A stretch of 64,000 nt of DNA, from positions 1 through 64,000 of the forward strand of contig NZ_JAUMKC010000020.1 of assembly GCF_030519355.1 (NCBI RefSeq). The letters are read 5' to 3'. This document shows, in pieces, positions 35,957 to 44,702 of this stretch. How positions within the stretch are numbered: position 1 is the first letter of the stretch; each line of letters starts with the position of its first letter. Source of the DNA: Mucilaginibacter sp. L3T2-6. Its GTDB lineage: Bacteria > Bacteroidota > Bacteroidia > Sphingobacteriales > Sphingobacteriaceae. The position numbers were made by a program, and so were the translations under genes. The notes beneath the pieces were generated by a model that worked only from the letters and a program-made list of their open reading frames with translations, had not been told where the DNA came from and ran no database searches.

Positions 35957-36334
35957 TTACTGCCAGCGGCCACCACCACGGTTGTTGTCCCTTGAATAGC
36001 CGCCACCACCACTACGGTTACCACCGCCATAGCCGCCGCCGCCGCCACGGTTACCACCATAGCCGCCACCGCCGCCCCTGCGGTCGTCGCGTTTCTTTTC
36101 TTCTGCCTGGCTAACAGCAATTGATCTGCCTTTAACGTCAGCACCATTTAAGCCTGAAATTGCCGTTTGAGCAGCCTCGTCGTCAGGCATCTCTACAAAC
36201 CCGAAACCTTTGCTTCTTCCGGTTTCCCTGTCCATAATAATTTTGGCAGTGCTAACTTCACCATAAGCTTCAAAAAGCTGTTTTAAATCGGCTTCCCCAA
36301 GTGAAAATGGGAGGCTCCCTACGAATATGTTCAT
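35957..36334 (-). CDS. RRM RNA-binding protein with glycine-rich tail
   Basis: 125 residues. Residues 1-82 are one RNA recognition motif with RNP2 NIFVGSLPF at the N-terminus and RNP1 SKGFGFVEM near residue 43. Residues 88-125 are a Gly/Arg/Tyr/Asn-rich tail (repeats of GGGGYGGN type). Such proteins bind single-stranded RNA and are often cold-induced in bacteria. The tail codes for a low-complexity stretch, not a CRISPR or tandem repeat. Confidence 0.9.
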   Translation of the reverse strand: MNIFVGSLPFSLGEADLKQLFEAYGEVSTAKIIMDRETGRSKGFGFVEMPDDEAAQTAISGLNGADVKGRSIAVSQAEEKKRDDRRGGGGGYGGNRGGGGGYGGGNRSGGGGYSRDNNRGGGRWQ

Positions 36335-36458
36335 TAAATTTTAAATTATAACGGCTTTCCTTTATTTATCACCGTTGTGTTATCCTCAAATATAGTAATA
36401 GATATTTTATACTTAATGCAATTATTTACAAATACACGCAACAAATTTTTTAAATATA

Positions 36459-36908
36459 TTAAACAACCTTTTTAATGTGATAGGTTTTGTCGTTCAACTT
36501 AAATTCATCACCTTCTTTTACGCCCAAAAGTTTTAAACCCAGAGGCGATGCGGGCGATACGGCAAAATATTGGCCTGCAGAAGTGTTTAACAAACCCGCG
36601 CTTATGGCCAGGTAAAAATTCCCATTATCGGTTAAAACCACGCTTCCGGCTATTGCCTTAGGTGAAACAATGCCCGGGCTTATTTTGTTTAGCGCAACCT
36701 TTAATTTATTTGCCTCATTTAATTGGGCCATATTGCGGTTTGTTTCCTGCTGCATCATTTCGCGCCCTGTTTCGTATTTATCACCTGCGCTGCTTTTAGT
36801 ATCGTCGGTTGATGCCTTTTGCGCGTCCTCAATAGCCTGCTGCGCTGCGTCCATTCGGTTTTGAATATAACTCAGGCATTGGTTGTATAGTTGCTGTTTA
36901 AGCGTCAT
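36459..36908 (-). CDS. GreA/GreB C-terminal domain-like protein
   Basis: 149 residues. The N-terminal half is helical and coiled-coil-like (residues 5-75: NRMDAAQQAIEDAQKASTDDTKSSAGDKYETGREMMQQ). The C-terminal half (80-149) resembles the FKBP-like Gre C-terminal fold with FAVSPASPLGLKLLGVKEGDEF near 115-138. True GreA/B have two acidic residues at the coiled-coil tip for RNA cleavage; here D34/D35 could play that part, but I cannot establish it. It is likely an RNA-polymerase-binding factor. Such genes are often misnamed 3-oxoacyl-ACP synthase in databases. Confidence 0.75.
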   Translation of the reverse strand: MTLKQQLYNQCLSYIQNRMDAAQQAIEDAQKASTDDTKSSAGDKYETGREMMQQETNRNMAQLNEANKLKVALNKISPGIVSPKAIAGSVVLTDNGNFYLAISAGLLNTSAGQYFAVSPASPLGLKLLGVKEGDEFKLNDKTYHIKKVV

Positions 36909-37027
36909 TTCAAAATAACAGAAGTAGATGAAGCCGGAAAGATAAGACTTTATCGATTAGTTTCGGAAGAAACCGGGTTTAAAAAAGGCGCAGACCAAGC
37001 TCTTGCTTTGGGCGCCCTGATTCCCTA

Positions 37028-37150
37028 AAAAAGAAAATCCCCTTGCACTCGCTGCTTGGGGATTTTCAACCTAAACCTTATCACAATTATAAATGCGAGA
37101 ATGCATTTACGTCTCTATAACGATGGAATGTTAATTGTGTTTTATCAAAG
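37028..37150 (-). ncRNA. Candidate structured RNA with its own terminator
   Basis: On the minus strand an outer helix forms between CACAATTA (37139-37132) and TAATTGTG (37089-37082), enclosing a hairpin TAAATGC-ATTCTC-GCATTTA (37109-37103 with 37096-37090). It is followed by an intrinsic terminator, GAAAATCCCC/GGGGATTTTC (37067-37058 with 37042-37033) and then a T-rich run. No gene on the minus strand needs this terminator: the nearest one ends 370 bases upstream. A weak TACACTTTG-like box lies near 37147-37155. Confidence 0.45.
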
Positions 37151-37327
37151 TGTAAAAAACTGACTGTTTTATGATAATTAATTTCGTTAAAAAATTTAAA
37201 TAACTATAAATAAGCTATTTATGGTTTTAATGTATATTTTTGAAAATTATCTGAAACAAAGTTCCCTATACCTTGTTTCATCTCTTACCGCCACCACTGC
37301 CGTATTGATTGGATAAATTGAGATGTT

Positions 37328-37432
37328 ATGAACAAAACTTACAAGAAGACAAAGCTTGACAACCAGCGGCAAACCATATTGCTCTTTTCGTTGCTATTGT
37401 TAATAATGAGCCTGTTTATACTATTTCATTAG
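37328..37432 (+). CDS. 34-residue single-TM micro-protein
   Basis: ATG at 37328 to TAG at 37432. The peptide has a basic N-terminus (MNKTYKKTKLDNQRQT) and a hydrophobic helix (ILLFSLLLLIMSLFILF). This is the typical shape of small inner-membrane proteins such as regulatory micro-proteins. A TATATTTT -7-like box lies at 37233-37240. Too short for routine gene finding; the family is not recognised. It is convergent with the esterase gene, 8 bases away. Confidence 0.5.
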   Translation: MNKTYKKTKLDNQRQTILLFSLLLLIMSLFILFH

Positions 37433-37440
37433 TATAGTCC

Positions 37441-38241
37441 TTACAGGTGACCGGCGAAGAAATTAAGTGACTGAATAATGTTTTTTGACCAGTAAGGCCA
37501 TTCATGTCCTCCGTCATTTTCCTGGTAGGTATGAGGTATGCCCGCTTCATCCATTTTTTTGTGAAGCACACGGTTGTAGTTAATCAGCAAATCGTGGCTC
37601 CCGCAGTCAAAACGAATTGGGGGCAATTGCTTGCGGTGATGTAAAAAAGTGGCTAACACATCCTCGTCTATTATGTTATCTTGTGCATAATGCTTTAACG
37701 ATTCTTCAGCAAAGAATTTTATCTGGGCCAGGCTGGTCATCGCTGAATGTGCAGCTATAGCTTTAAACTTATGGCCGTATTTAGCGCCGATGCGCAGCGC
37801 TCCGAATCCCCCCATCGACATCCCGGCTATAAATAAGGGAGAGGTTTCATTGACCCCTCTTATACATTCGGACAAGGCGTCGGGCACATCTTCGGCAACC
37901 CATTTTTCAAAGTTGTAACCATCCAGCGGTAAAAAAGCGGAACCATCCCCCCACATACCGTCTGACGGCATAGCGATAATCATTTGCGGCAATTTGCCCT
38001 TTTCAATAAGCTCATGCACCTTTAAATGCACGCCCGAGCTAAACGGCCAGCTCCATGCGCTGCCGTAAACGCCGTGCAAAAGTATCACGACGGGTAAGGT
38101 GTCTGCAGGGCCGATATTCGGCGGAACATAAGCACAGATATCTCCTCTGCCCCGCAGATTAGGGGTTTTTACTGTAATAAAACGTAAATTGTTGTTTTCG
38201 TATGACGGGTTTGATATTTCTAAAGTTCTGAATCTGGGCAT
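37441..38241 (-). CDS. Alpha/beta-hydrolase esterase (esterase D-like)
   Basis: 266 residues from the ATG at 38241 (MPRFRTLEI); an ATG 13 codons upstream (38280) is possible. The fold is alpha/beta hydrolase: oxyanion strand VILLHGVYGSAWSW near residue 55, nucleophile elbow GMSMGGFGAL (G-x-S-x-G) near residue 140, an acid in the FDCGSHDLLINYN segment near residue 210 and catalytic His in GGHEWPYW near residue 245. It resembles S-formylglutathione hydrolase and secreted feruloyl/xylan esterase-like enzymes, but it has no signal peptide. The substrate is unknown. Confidence 0.8.
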   Translation of the reverse strand: MPRFRTLEISNPSYENNNLRFITVKTPNLRGRGDICAYVPPNIGPADTLPVVILLHGVYGSAWSWPFSSGVHLKVHELIEKGKLPQMIIAMPSDGMWGDGSAFLPLDGYNFEKWVAEDVPDALSECIRGVNETSPLFIAGMSMGGFGALRIGAKYGHKFKAIAAHSAMTSLAQIKFFAEESLKHYAQDNIIDEDVLATFLHHRKQLPPIRFDCGSHDLLINYNRVLHKKMDEAGIPHTYQENDGGHEWPYWSKNIIQSLNFFAGHL

Positions 38242-38280
38242 CTGCGAAACCGGTTCCCTTCTTATCCTGAATGTGAGCAT

Positions 38281-38609
38281 TAATCGTGTAGTAAAGGTAT
38301 GTTTTCAATGTAGTATAACCTTTAAAGTTGTAACGCAAAAGGCTCATGATTCGCTACAACCGCGGGCTAATAATTTCAAGGCTTTTAAAATGACCTGACA
38401 ATAGTGCTGCAAAGGAATAACTAATAATTAACTTATAATATGAGGAAATTGTTAAATTATTGGGGTATATTATTCAAATTGTAATATTTACACTAAGCGA
38501 TGGTGTTTATGATAATTTTTAAAGATAAAATTTGCCATGTTTATAATAAGTTGTGCATTGTTTTTCGTTTGGATGATATATAGTTTCATCCCCTGCCAAT
38601 AAACACTAA
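38281..38609. other. Intergenic region ahead of the alpha-amylase gene
   Basis: No gene is visible. It is AT-rich and must hold the divergent promoters of the esterase (minus) and the amylase (plus). For the amylase, TTG at 38558-38560 and a partial TAGTTTC -7 box at 38581 are a weak match with 20-base spacing. Confidence 0.35.
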
Positions 38610-40184
38610 ATGAAGATTAAAATATTAATAAGCATTGCACTGCTAAGTGTCTTAACATCAGCTAACAGTAATGCATTAGCCCGGAAAAAAATAACCGGAC
38701 AGGAAGAAATTATATATCATATTTTTCAACGCAGCTTTTACGATAGCAATGGTGATTTACATGGCGACCTGAACGGCGTTCGCCTTAAATTGGATTATCT
38801 GCAAAAATTGGGAGTTTCCGCAGTATTATTCACGCCGCTTTATGAGTCTGTTTTTTACCACAACTATTTTTCAAGCGATTTTAAGAAGATCGACCCAAAG
38901 TATGGTACCCTGAAAGATTACCTTGCACTGGTAGAAGAACTGCACCGCCGCGGCATGAAATTCTATATGGATATGGAAACGCAGTACGTTACCGAAGACC
39001 ATGTATGGTGGAAAGACGGCATAAATAACCCAGGTTCACAATACGCTGATTATATTATCTATGATGATAAAGCGCATACTAAACCAACCAGTATAGTGTT
39101 TGGTGTAAACGGGCTATTGGGTTATGACAGCGTGTACCGGAAAATTACAACCGTTAACTTAAACAGCCCGAAGGTACTCGATTACAATTACCGCCTTTTT
39201 AAATATTGGATGGATCCCAATGGTGATGGTAACTTCAATGACGGTGTGGACGGCTTCAGGCTTGACCACATGATGGACGACCTGGATGGCAAACACCTGA
39301 TGCCGCACCTGTTCGACACTTTCTGGAATCCGCTTATCGGCAAGTTAAGGGCGGTAAATCCTAAACTAAAAATAATTGCTGAACAAGCCAACTGGCTGTC
39401 GTTAGGCCTTGATTATTTGAACCGTGGCGGGGTCGACAGGGTATTTGCATTCAGGTTATGTTATTCTATCCGTGCGTTTGATAAAAAAATGCTAACTGAA
39501 AATGCTGATTCTACCTTTAATGCTACTCCAGCCGGAAAACAGCAAATCGTATTTTTGGAGAATCATGACACGCCCCGTTTTAGTTTTGCTGTTAAAGGAG
39601 ATGTGGATAAGCTGAAAGTCGGCGCAGCGCTTAACTTGCTGATAGGCGGGGTGCCCTCTATATACTACGGGCAGGAAATAGGTATGACCGGCAACAGCGC
39701 CAGTTTTGGCCCTACTGACGCCAACGAATTACCTGACCGCGAGGCTTTTGAATGGTATAAATCTGACCAGGGAAAGGGCATGGCCTATTGGTACAAGCAA
39801 AAGGGACCGCATAAAGACACGTTTAATAATGATAAGCCAAATGATGGCGTATCATTAGAAGAAGAGCAAAAGGATCCCAATTCGTTGTGGAACTTCTATT
39901 GTAAAATGATTTCCATCCGCAAAGCTAACCCGGTAATATCAAAGGGAGCGTATAAAACGCTGGGCAACGACAATGATAAGGTTTTCAGCTTCATGAGATA
40001 CGAGGGTGATAATCAATTTATAGTTGCTGTAAACCTCTCAAATAAGCCGGTGACCGCAAACCTTGTGCGCGGCTTAGGCCATAAACTGAAGGTGGTTTAC
40101 GGAAACCAAACGCCTGTTACAGATGGAAGCACACTGACGGTGAAATTGCCTGCGTACGGCGTTACAGCGATGGCAACGTACTGA
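38610..40184 (+). CDS. Secreted GH13 alpha-amylase family protein
   Basis: 524 residues with a signal peptide (1-23). The GH13 barrel spans about 30-430, with nucleophile Asp219 in GVDGFRLDHM, acid/base Glu258 in IIAEQANW and transition-state stabiliser Asp320 in FLENHDTPRF. A C-terminal beta domain (430-524) ends the protein. The first barrel motif HxxFQRSFYDSNGDGHGD-like sequence resembles trehalose synthase/oligo-1,6-glucosidase or cyclomaltodextrinase-type enzymes. It degrades alpha-glucans in the periplasm or outside. It is transcribed alone and convergent with an AraC regulator. Confidence 0.85.
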   Translation: MKIKILISIALLSVLTSANSNALARKKITGQEEIIYHIFQRSFYDSNGDLHGDLNGVRLKLDYLQKLGVSAVLFTPLYESVFYHNYFSSDFKKIDPKYGTLKDYLALVEELHRRGMKFYMDMETQYVTEDHVWWKDGINNPGSQYADYIIYDDKAHTKPTSIVFGVNGLLGYDSVYRKITTVNLNSPKVLDYNYRLFKYWMDPNGDGNFNDGVDGFRLDHMMDDLDGKHLMPHLFDTFWNPLIGKLRAVNPKLKIIAEQANWLSLGLDYLNRGGVDRVFAFRLCYSIRAFDKKMLTENADSTFNATPAGKQQIVFLENHDTPRFSFAVKGDVDKLKVGAALNLLIGGVPSIYYGQEIGMTGNSASFGPTDANELPDREAFEWYKSDQGKGMAYWYKQKGPHKDTFNNDKPNDGVSLEEEQKDPNSLWNFYCKMISIRKANPVISKGAYKTLGNDNDKVFSFMRYEGDNQFIVAVNLSNKPVTANLVRGLGHKLKVVYGNQTPVTDGSTLTVKLPAYGVTAMATY

Positions 40185-40250
40185 TTTTCATAACCAAAAC
40201 AAGTTAGCTAATGTTTTCCTGCCTTGATTTCTGGCCCGGGCTCTATAAAC

Positions 40251-41147
40251 TCACGCCACTACCTTCTCGTCCGCTTCATCAAAGCTGCGGCGGAATTTTT
40301 TGCGATAGTTTAGCGGGCTCAGATGCATCTTGACCTTAAACATTTTATAGAAGTGAGATACATCCCCAAAACCGCTTTCAAATGCTATTTCGGAGATGGC
40401 TTTATCAGTTTGCACCAATTGCTGAATGGCATAATTGAGACGGTACTCAATTATCGTTTCCATAAACGTTTTACGGGTAATTTTTTTGAAATATTTACAA
40501 AATGCATTGGTAGTCATATTGGCAATGCCGGCCGCAGCATCAAGTGATACTGGTCCTCTGAAGTTTTCAACCAAATAAGCAAATACCGGATTAATGCGCT
40601 CCTGCTCCGCCAACGAGCGCTCACCAACTGCCTGATTTTGGTCGAGCAAGTGGTATTCTGTTGACTGGGCGAGACGTTGTAAAGCCTCCAGTAAACCTAT
40701 AAGCAGTCTGAAGCCGTTTTCTTCTTTGCTCATGGAGAGCAGATTTTGACTGACCGCTTTTTGTGTTTCTCCATAAAAGCTTATGCCACTCGCACTTCTC
40801 TGGAATAGCCGCTTAATGTGCTGCAGTTCATTCTTATTAAAAAAATCAGTGCCTAAAAAGGCGCCATCAAACTGCACTACTATAGCGCCTGCGCTGGCTT
40901 GTTCATCTTTACCCGGTTCCAATTTCCAGCAATGCGGAAGGTTTGGGCCGATCAGCAGCAGGTCGCCACTCATAAAATTCTGCATGTGGCTGCCGATGTA
41001 CCGTTTGCCGCGTCCTTCAGGGATATAAGTTAATTCATATTCGGCGTGAAAATGATAAGGGGCATCAAACGCCGAACTGTCGAACCTGCGAAACAGGAAC
41101 GACTGGCCATTTACAGGCTGCAGAATTTCGTAAGAAGCCTTTATCAT
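40251..41147 (-). CDS. AraC family regulator with cupin N-terminus
   Basis: 298 residues. Residues 10-120 form a cupin sensor (YHFHAEYELTYIPEGRGKRYIGSHMQNFMSGDLLLIGPNLPHCWK). Residues 195-290 are the two helix-turn-helix motifs (GPVSLDAAAGIANMTTNAFCKYFKKITRKTFMETIIEYRLNYA, then ISEIAFESGFGDVSHFYKMFKVKMHLSPLNYR). It is divergent from the phytanoyl-CoA dioxygenase-like gene over a 126-bp region, so it probably regulates that neighbour in response to a small ligand, likely a sugar or acid. Confidence 0.88.
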   Translation of the reverse strand: MIKASYEILQPVNGQSFLFRRFDSSAFDAPYHFHAEYELTYIPEGRGKRYIGSHMQNFMSGDLLLIGPNLPHCWKLEPGKDEQASAGAIVVQFDGAFLGTDFFNKNELQHIKRLFQRSASGISFYGETQKAVSQNLLSMSKEENGFRLLIGLLEALQRLAQSTEYHLLDQNQAVGERSLAEQERINPVFAYLVENFRGPVSLDAAAGIANMTTNAFCKYFKKITRKTFMETIIEYRLNYAIQQLVQTDKAISEIAFESGFGDVSHFYKMFKVKMHLSPLNYRKKFRRSFDEADEKVVA

Positions 41148-41273
41148 AGTATATTTTATTAATTTTTTACGATAGGTTAAATATAGGGATAAAATAATCC
41201 ATAATTACACCATTTAATACATTTTTTTTTTAGAGAAGTATAATTTACTTTGATTATAAACCAATTAGCCCAA

Positions 41274-42089
41274 ATGAGCACAGAAACATTGCCATCGCTT
41301 GACGATTTTAAACAAGTTCCGCAGAATAATATTGATGAATTCCGGGAGAAAGGTCATACATTAATGGAAGGCGTCCTTTCAGAAGAAGAAATAGCCGCAT
41401 ACCGGCCCGTCATAGTTGATGCTGCCGACCGGTATAATACCGAAAAACGCGCGCTCAAAGACAGGGATACCTATGGAAAGGCTTTCCTGCAAATTATGAA
41501 CCTTTGGCAATGCGATGAGGATGTGCGCAAGTTTGTGCTGGCCAAACGTATGGCGAAAATTGCTGCCGACCTGATGGGGGTTGCCAACGTACGCCTTTAC
41601 CACGACCAGGCCTTGTTTAAAGAACCCGGCGGCGGCCCCACCCCATGGCACCAGGATCAGTATTACTGGCCGATAGATACATTTAATACCATAACCATGT
41701 GGATGCCGCTGGTAGACATCGATATAGAAATGGGTATGCTTACATTCGCATCGAATTCATACACAAAGGGTTCGATTTTCAATTATGAGATATCTGACGA
41801 ATCGGAGAGCGCTTATGCAGATTATGTTAAAGAACAAAATTTCCCGATCAGCCGGGCCACAACTATGAAGGCAGGAGACGCCACATGGCACAGGGGCTTT
41901 ACTATTCACCACGCAAATGGCAATGATTCAAACAAACGCCGCGACGTAATGACCATTATTTATGTTGCCGATGGCGCCCGTGTTACCCCATATCAAAACA
42001 GCTGGCAAAAAAATGATCACGAAAAATGGCTGATGGGCGTGCCTATCGGCTCGGAGATAAATTCGGAATTGAACCCGAAATTATTGTAG
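41274..42089 (+). CDS. Phytanoyl-CoA dioxygenase (PhyH) family protein
   Basis: 271 residues from the ATG at 41274; a longer TTG frame from 41250 is not preferred. It is a non-heme iron 2-oxoglutarate dioxygenase: iron ligands His and Asp in TPWHQDQYYWPID near residue 130 and His in WHRGFTIHHANGN near residue 210, and the 2-oxoglutarate Arg in NKRRDVMTIIY near residue 225. It hydroxylates an unknown substrate. The divergent AraC regulator suggests it is inducible. Confidence 0.88.
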   Translation: MSTETLPSLDDFKQVPQNNIDEFREKGHTLMEGVLSEEEIAAYRPVIVDAADRYNTEKRALKDRDTYGKAFLQIMNLWQCDEDVRKFVLAKRMAKIAADLMGVANVRLYHDQALFKEPGGGPTPWHQDQYYWPIDTFNTITMWMPLVDIDIEMGMLTFASNSYTKGSIFNYEISDESESAYADYVKEQNFPISRATTMKAGDATWHRGFTIHHANGNDSNKRRDVMTIIYVADGARVTPYQNSWQKNDHEKWLMGVPIGSEINSELNPKLL

Positions 42090-42099
42090 TATCAATGTG

Positions 42100-42164
42100 C
42101 AGGAAACCGTAACGAAGCCATAAGCCATAATCCTGCCGCTTTCGCCCGGTTTCCTGTTTTTTTT
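42100..42164 (+). terminator. Terminator between the PhyH and DUF3943 genes
   Basis: CAGGAAACCG (42100-42109) and CGGTTTCCTG (42147-42156) form a 10-bp stem with a long 37-base loop, followed by eight T. It ends the plus-strand PhyH transcript. Confidence 0.7.
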
Positions 42165-43761
42165 AATTATACCGGCCTTTCCGCTGCTGGTCTTCCAAAA
42201 ACCAGGAAAGGAATATTTTTTGTTCCGTCCGCGATGAATGAATTCCCGCAGGCAATGCCTTTAAATAGCGGTCATCATAATAAATAAAGTGTTCAAACCC
42301 GAGACTTATATTTTCAGCAAGCCTGAAAGTAATCCGGGGTTTCAATATGCTGATATAATTATTACCCGCAGCACCTACATATGTATGCATTAAGAAGTAA
42401 TAATACACTAAAGAAATGGTGGCTGCTTTTCCAAAATTAACAGTGCTTTCAACTTTCGCCTCGAGACCATCGTTGTAAGTATAGTCCCTCACCTGCGTGG
42501 TATCAGGCCCGAAACGGGTGCTATTTCCGGCAAGGGGAACTACCGCCATATGGGCATTTGTGTAAAGCATTACATTTTTACTGATAGGATACTTTGTAAA
42601 TACACCGCCGCCAAAACCTAAAGCACCCAGTTCAAAAGTTTTGTTGTCCCAATAATCATCGTACTGAAAAGCACCATATAAAACAGACATTTTTCCAATG
42701 TTAGTATTATTGCCCACCAGTATTCCATATCCGGTTAAGTTATCCAGAAATTTACGACCCGAACCAAAACTGAATTCCGAGCGAAGTTTAAAGAAATCGA
42801 AAGGTTTGCGGTAAATGTCTTCAAATGGATTACCATAATCAAACTGGATATTTAATAACATTTCTGTTGGTCCAGTGCCGAAAACTGTGCTATTTTCAGT
42901 ATTTATTTTATGCACCCCCGAATATATGGTGATGTTAAGTGGTTCTTTTTGATATACTTCAGTAGTGGTATGCCTGAAACTTTTTCCTTGTAGCAGCCTG
43001 TTTAGCCCTCTCACAGGGTCAACCAGTCCTGCCGCAATTTCGCGGAATACCCGATTTGCTCCCCGGGCCCGGTCATCAAGAATATTTGAGCTAAGGCGAT
43101 AAAACATCTCGCCCAGCAGGGCGCCGTTTAACGGCGTATTGATAACGTCATTGTACGACGGCCGGGTAGTTTCACCAAAATATTCCCACATCAGGCTGCC
43201 CCCGATAGCAAATGGGATTGACTGAAAATAGCCATATCCTTGTGACCGGGCCGCGTTGAAATACATCGAGCCTGTATATGGATGACCGAAAAAGTTAATG
43301 CCGAATCTATCAGAGTCCCATTCCCAGCCTTTGTTAATGTTAACATTCCATGTGGCAGGCCCAACATGCGAAAAATCTTCGCCTAGCGCTCTGTCAAGTC
43401 CGTTCGTAAATACGTTTATGCCAAGCACCTCAACCGCGGGCTTCCATAACGGGTACTTTTTATTATACCTGATGTCGTCGTTTAACAGGTCGCCGTATTT
43501 ATTGAAAATAGTCGTATCAATCGGCACATTTTTTTTAGGCTCCCCATTTGTTGAGTCGGATAGCATTTGCGCCTTAACTTGTTTAATTTGTTTTAACTGT
43601 TGGTTGGGATCGCCTTTATTAGGTTTTATGGTATCAGGCGGTGTTACTTTTTGTGCTATAGTACTTATTGAAATAAGCAAAAACGCCAACAATAGGATGT
43701 ATTTGGGCGATAATAAGCAGCATATATTATGCCTTCCTGAGGATTGGTAAGAAATATCCAT
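42163..43761 (-). CDS. DUF3943 domain protein, exported
   Basis: 532 residues. A long N-terminal leader (NICCLLSPKYILLLAFLLISISTIAQ) is a signal peptide starting at about residue 10. DUF3943 lies at about 110-260 (VLGINVFTNGLDRALGEDFSHVGPATWNVNINKGWEWDSDRFGINFFGHPYTGSMYFNAARSQGYGYF). The rest has alternating aromatic strands. The family is widespread in Bacteroidota and uncharacterised; an outer-membrane or lipid-related role is assumed. It stands alone on the minus strand. Confidence 0.8.
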   Translation of the reverse strand: MDISYQSSGRHNICCLLSPKYILLLAFLLISISTIAQKVTPPDTIKPNKGDPNQQLKQIKQVKAQMLSDSTNGEPKKNVPIDTTIFNKYGDLLNDDIRYNKKYPLWKPAVEVLGINVFTNGLDRALGEDFSHVGPATWNVNINKGWEWDSDRFGINFFGHPYTGSMYFNAARSQGYGYFQSIPFAIGGSLMWEYFGETTRPSYNDVINTPLNGALLGEMFYRLSSNILDDRARGANRVFREIAAGLVDPVRGLNRLLQGKSFRHTTTEVYQKEPLNITIYSGVHKINTENSTVFGTGPTEMLLNIQFDYGNPFEDIYRKPFDFFKLRSEFSFGSGRKFLDNLTGYGILVGNNTNIGKMSVLYGAFQYDDYWDNKTFELGALGFGGGVFTKYPISKNVMLYTNAHMAVVPLAGNSTRFGPDTTQVRDYTYNDGLEAKVESTVNFGKAATISLVYYYFLMHTYVGAAGNNYISILKPRITFRLAENISLGFEHFIYYDDRYLKALPAGIHSSRTEQKIFLSWFLEDQQRKGRYN

Positions 43762-43829
43762 AATATGTTGTGATTTATGAACACAACTGATATTATGTGA
43801 AAGTGTTTTAACTGTTAAGAAATTCTAAA

Positions 43830-44606
43830 TTAAAATATGCTCCTGTTAGCCCCGCCGTCAACTTGTATGGTGGTGCCGCTGACATACGACGCTTGTTCGG
43901 ATGCAAGGAATGCAACCACCGCCGCCAGTTCTTCCGGTTTACCTATGCGGCCCATCGGAATGTTTTTAGCTTTCTCTTTTAATCCTTCTTCCGGGTCGAT
44001 ACCTTGCGAAATAGTATGCTTTAACCGGTCTGTCAAAATCATTCCCGGCGCAACATTGTTCACAGTAATATTATAAGGGCCAAATTCATCAGCCATTAAT
44101 TTAGCCATGCCGACAACGCCCATACGCATACTGGTTGAAAGCACCGAATTCCCCAGTACTGCCTTAACCGAGCCGCTAATGATATTGATGATACGCCCGC
44201 TGCCTGTTTTCTTCATATGTGGCAAGACCAGGCGGCTGGTGCGGGCTACGCTCATCAAATTAAGGTCGAATGCTTTTTGCCACGCCTCATCGTCAAAATT
44301 CTCAAACTTATTAAATGGCGGACCGCCTGCATTGTTTACCAATATATCTATCTGCCCAAATTTATCGGAGACTTGCTGAATAAGATCTTGTATCGATTCT
44401 TTATCCGAAACATCAACTGTTATAGCAGTAACCTCATTGCCGGTTTGATCACTTATTTCAACAGCGGTTTTGTTTAACTCATCAGCACTGCGCGAAGCAA
44501 TAATAACTTTGGCGCCCTCGTTTGATAATGATGTGGCGATAGCTTTACCCAAGCCTTTGCTTGCTGCCAGGACAATAGCAATTTTATTGGTAAGATGTAA
44601 ATTCAT
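43830..44606 (-). CDS. SDR-family oxidoreductase with altered catalytic tetrad
   Basis: 258 residues. The fold is a classical short-chain dehydrogenase: VLAASKGLGKAIA near residue 12 (the first Gly of TGxxxGxG is Ala), DILVNNAGGPP near 85, ISGSVK with Ser near 145. Where the usual Tyr-x-x-x-Lys is expected, the sequence reads LSTSMRMGV, so catalytic Tyr and Lys are missing. It fits the BKR-like SDR subgroup known to lack a perfect motif. It may be a binding protein or catalyse something else; FabG activity should not be assumed. Confidence 0.8.
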   Translation of the reverse strand: MNLHLTNKIAIVLAASKGLGKAIATSLSNEGAKVIIASRSADELNKTAVEISDQTGNEVTAITVDVSDKESIQDLIQQVSDKFGQIDILVNNAGGPPFNKFENFDDEAWQKAFDLNLMSVARTSRLVLPHMKKTGSGRIINIISGSVKAVLGNSVLSTSMRMGVVGMAKLMADEFGPYNITVNNVAPGMILTDRLKHTISQGIDPEEGLKEKAKNIPMGRIGKPEELAAVVAFLASEQASYVSGTTIQVDGGANRSIF

Positions 44607-44702
44607 AGATAAGTTGCTTAGTTGAATTAGTTAACGTATATCGATTGGGTCCAATCTTTCAAAGATAGCATTTGCAATTATTAACATAATCAACAAGTCA
44701 GC

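Noticed and set aside
35990..36080. Tandem repeats that look like a CRISPR or satellite
   Set aside because: They are the Gly codons of the RRM protein tail.
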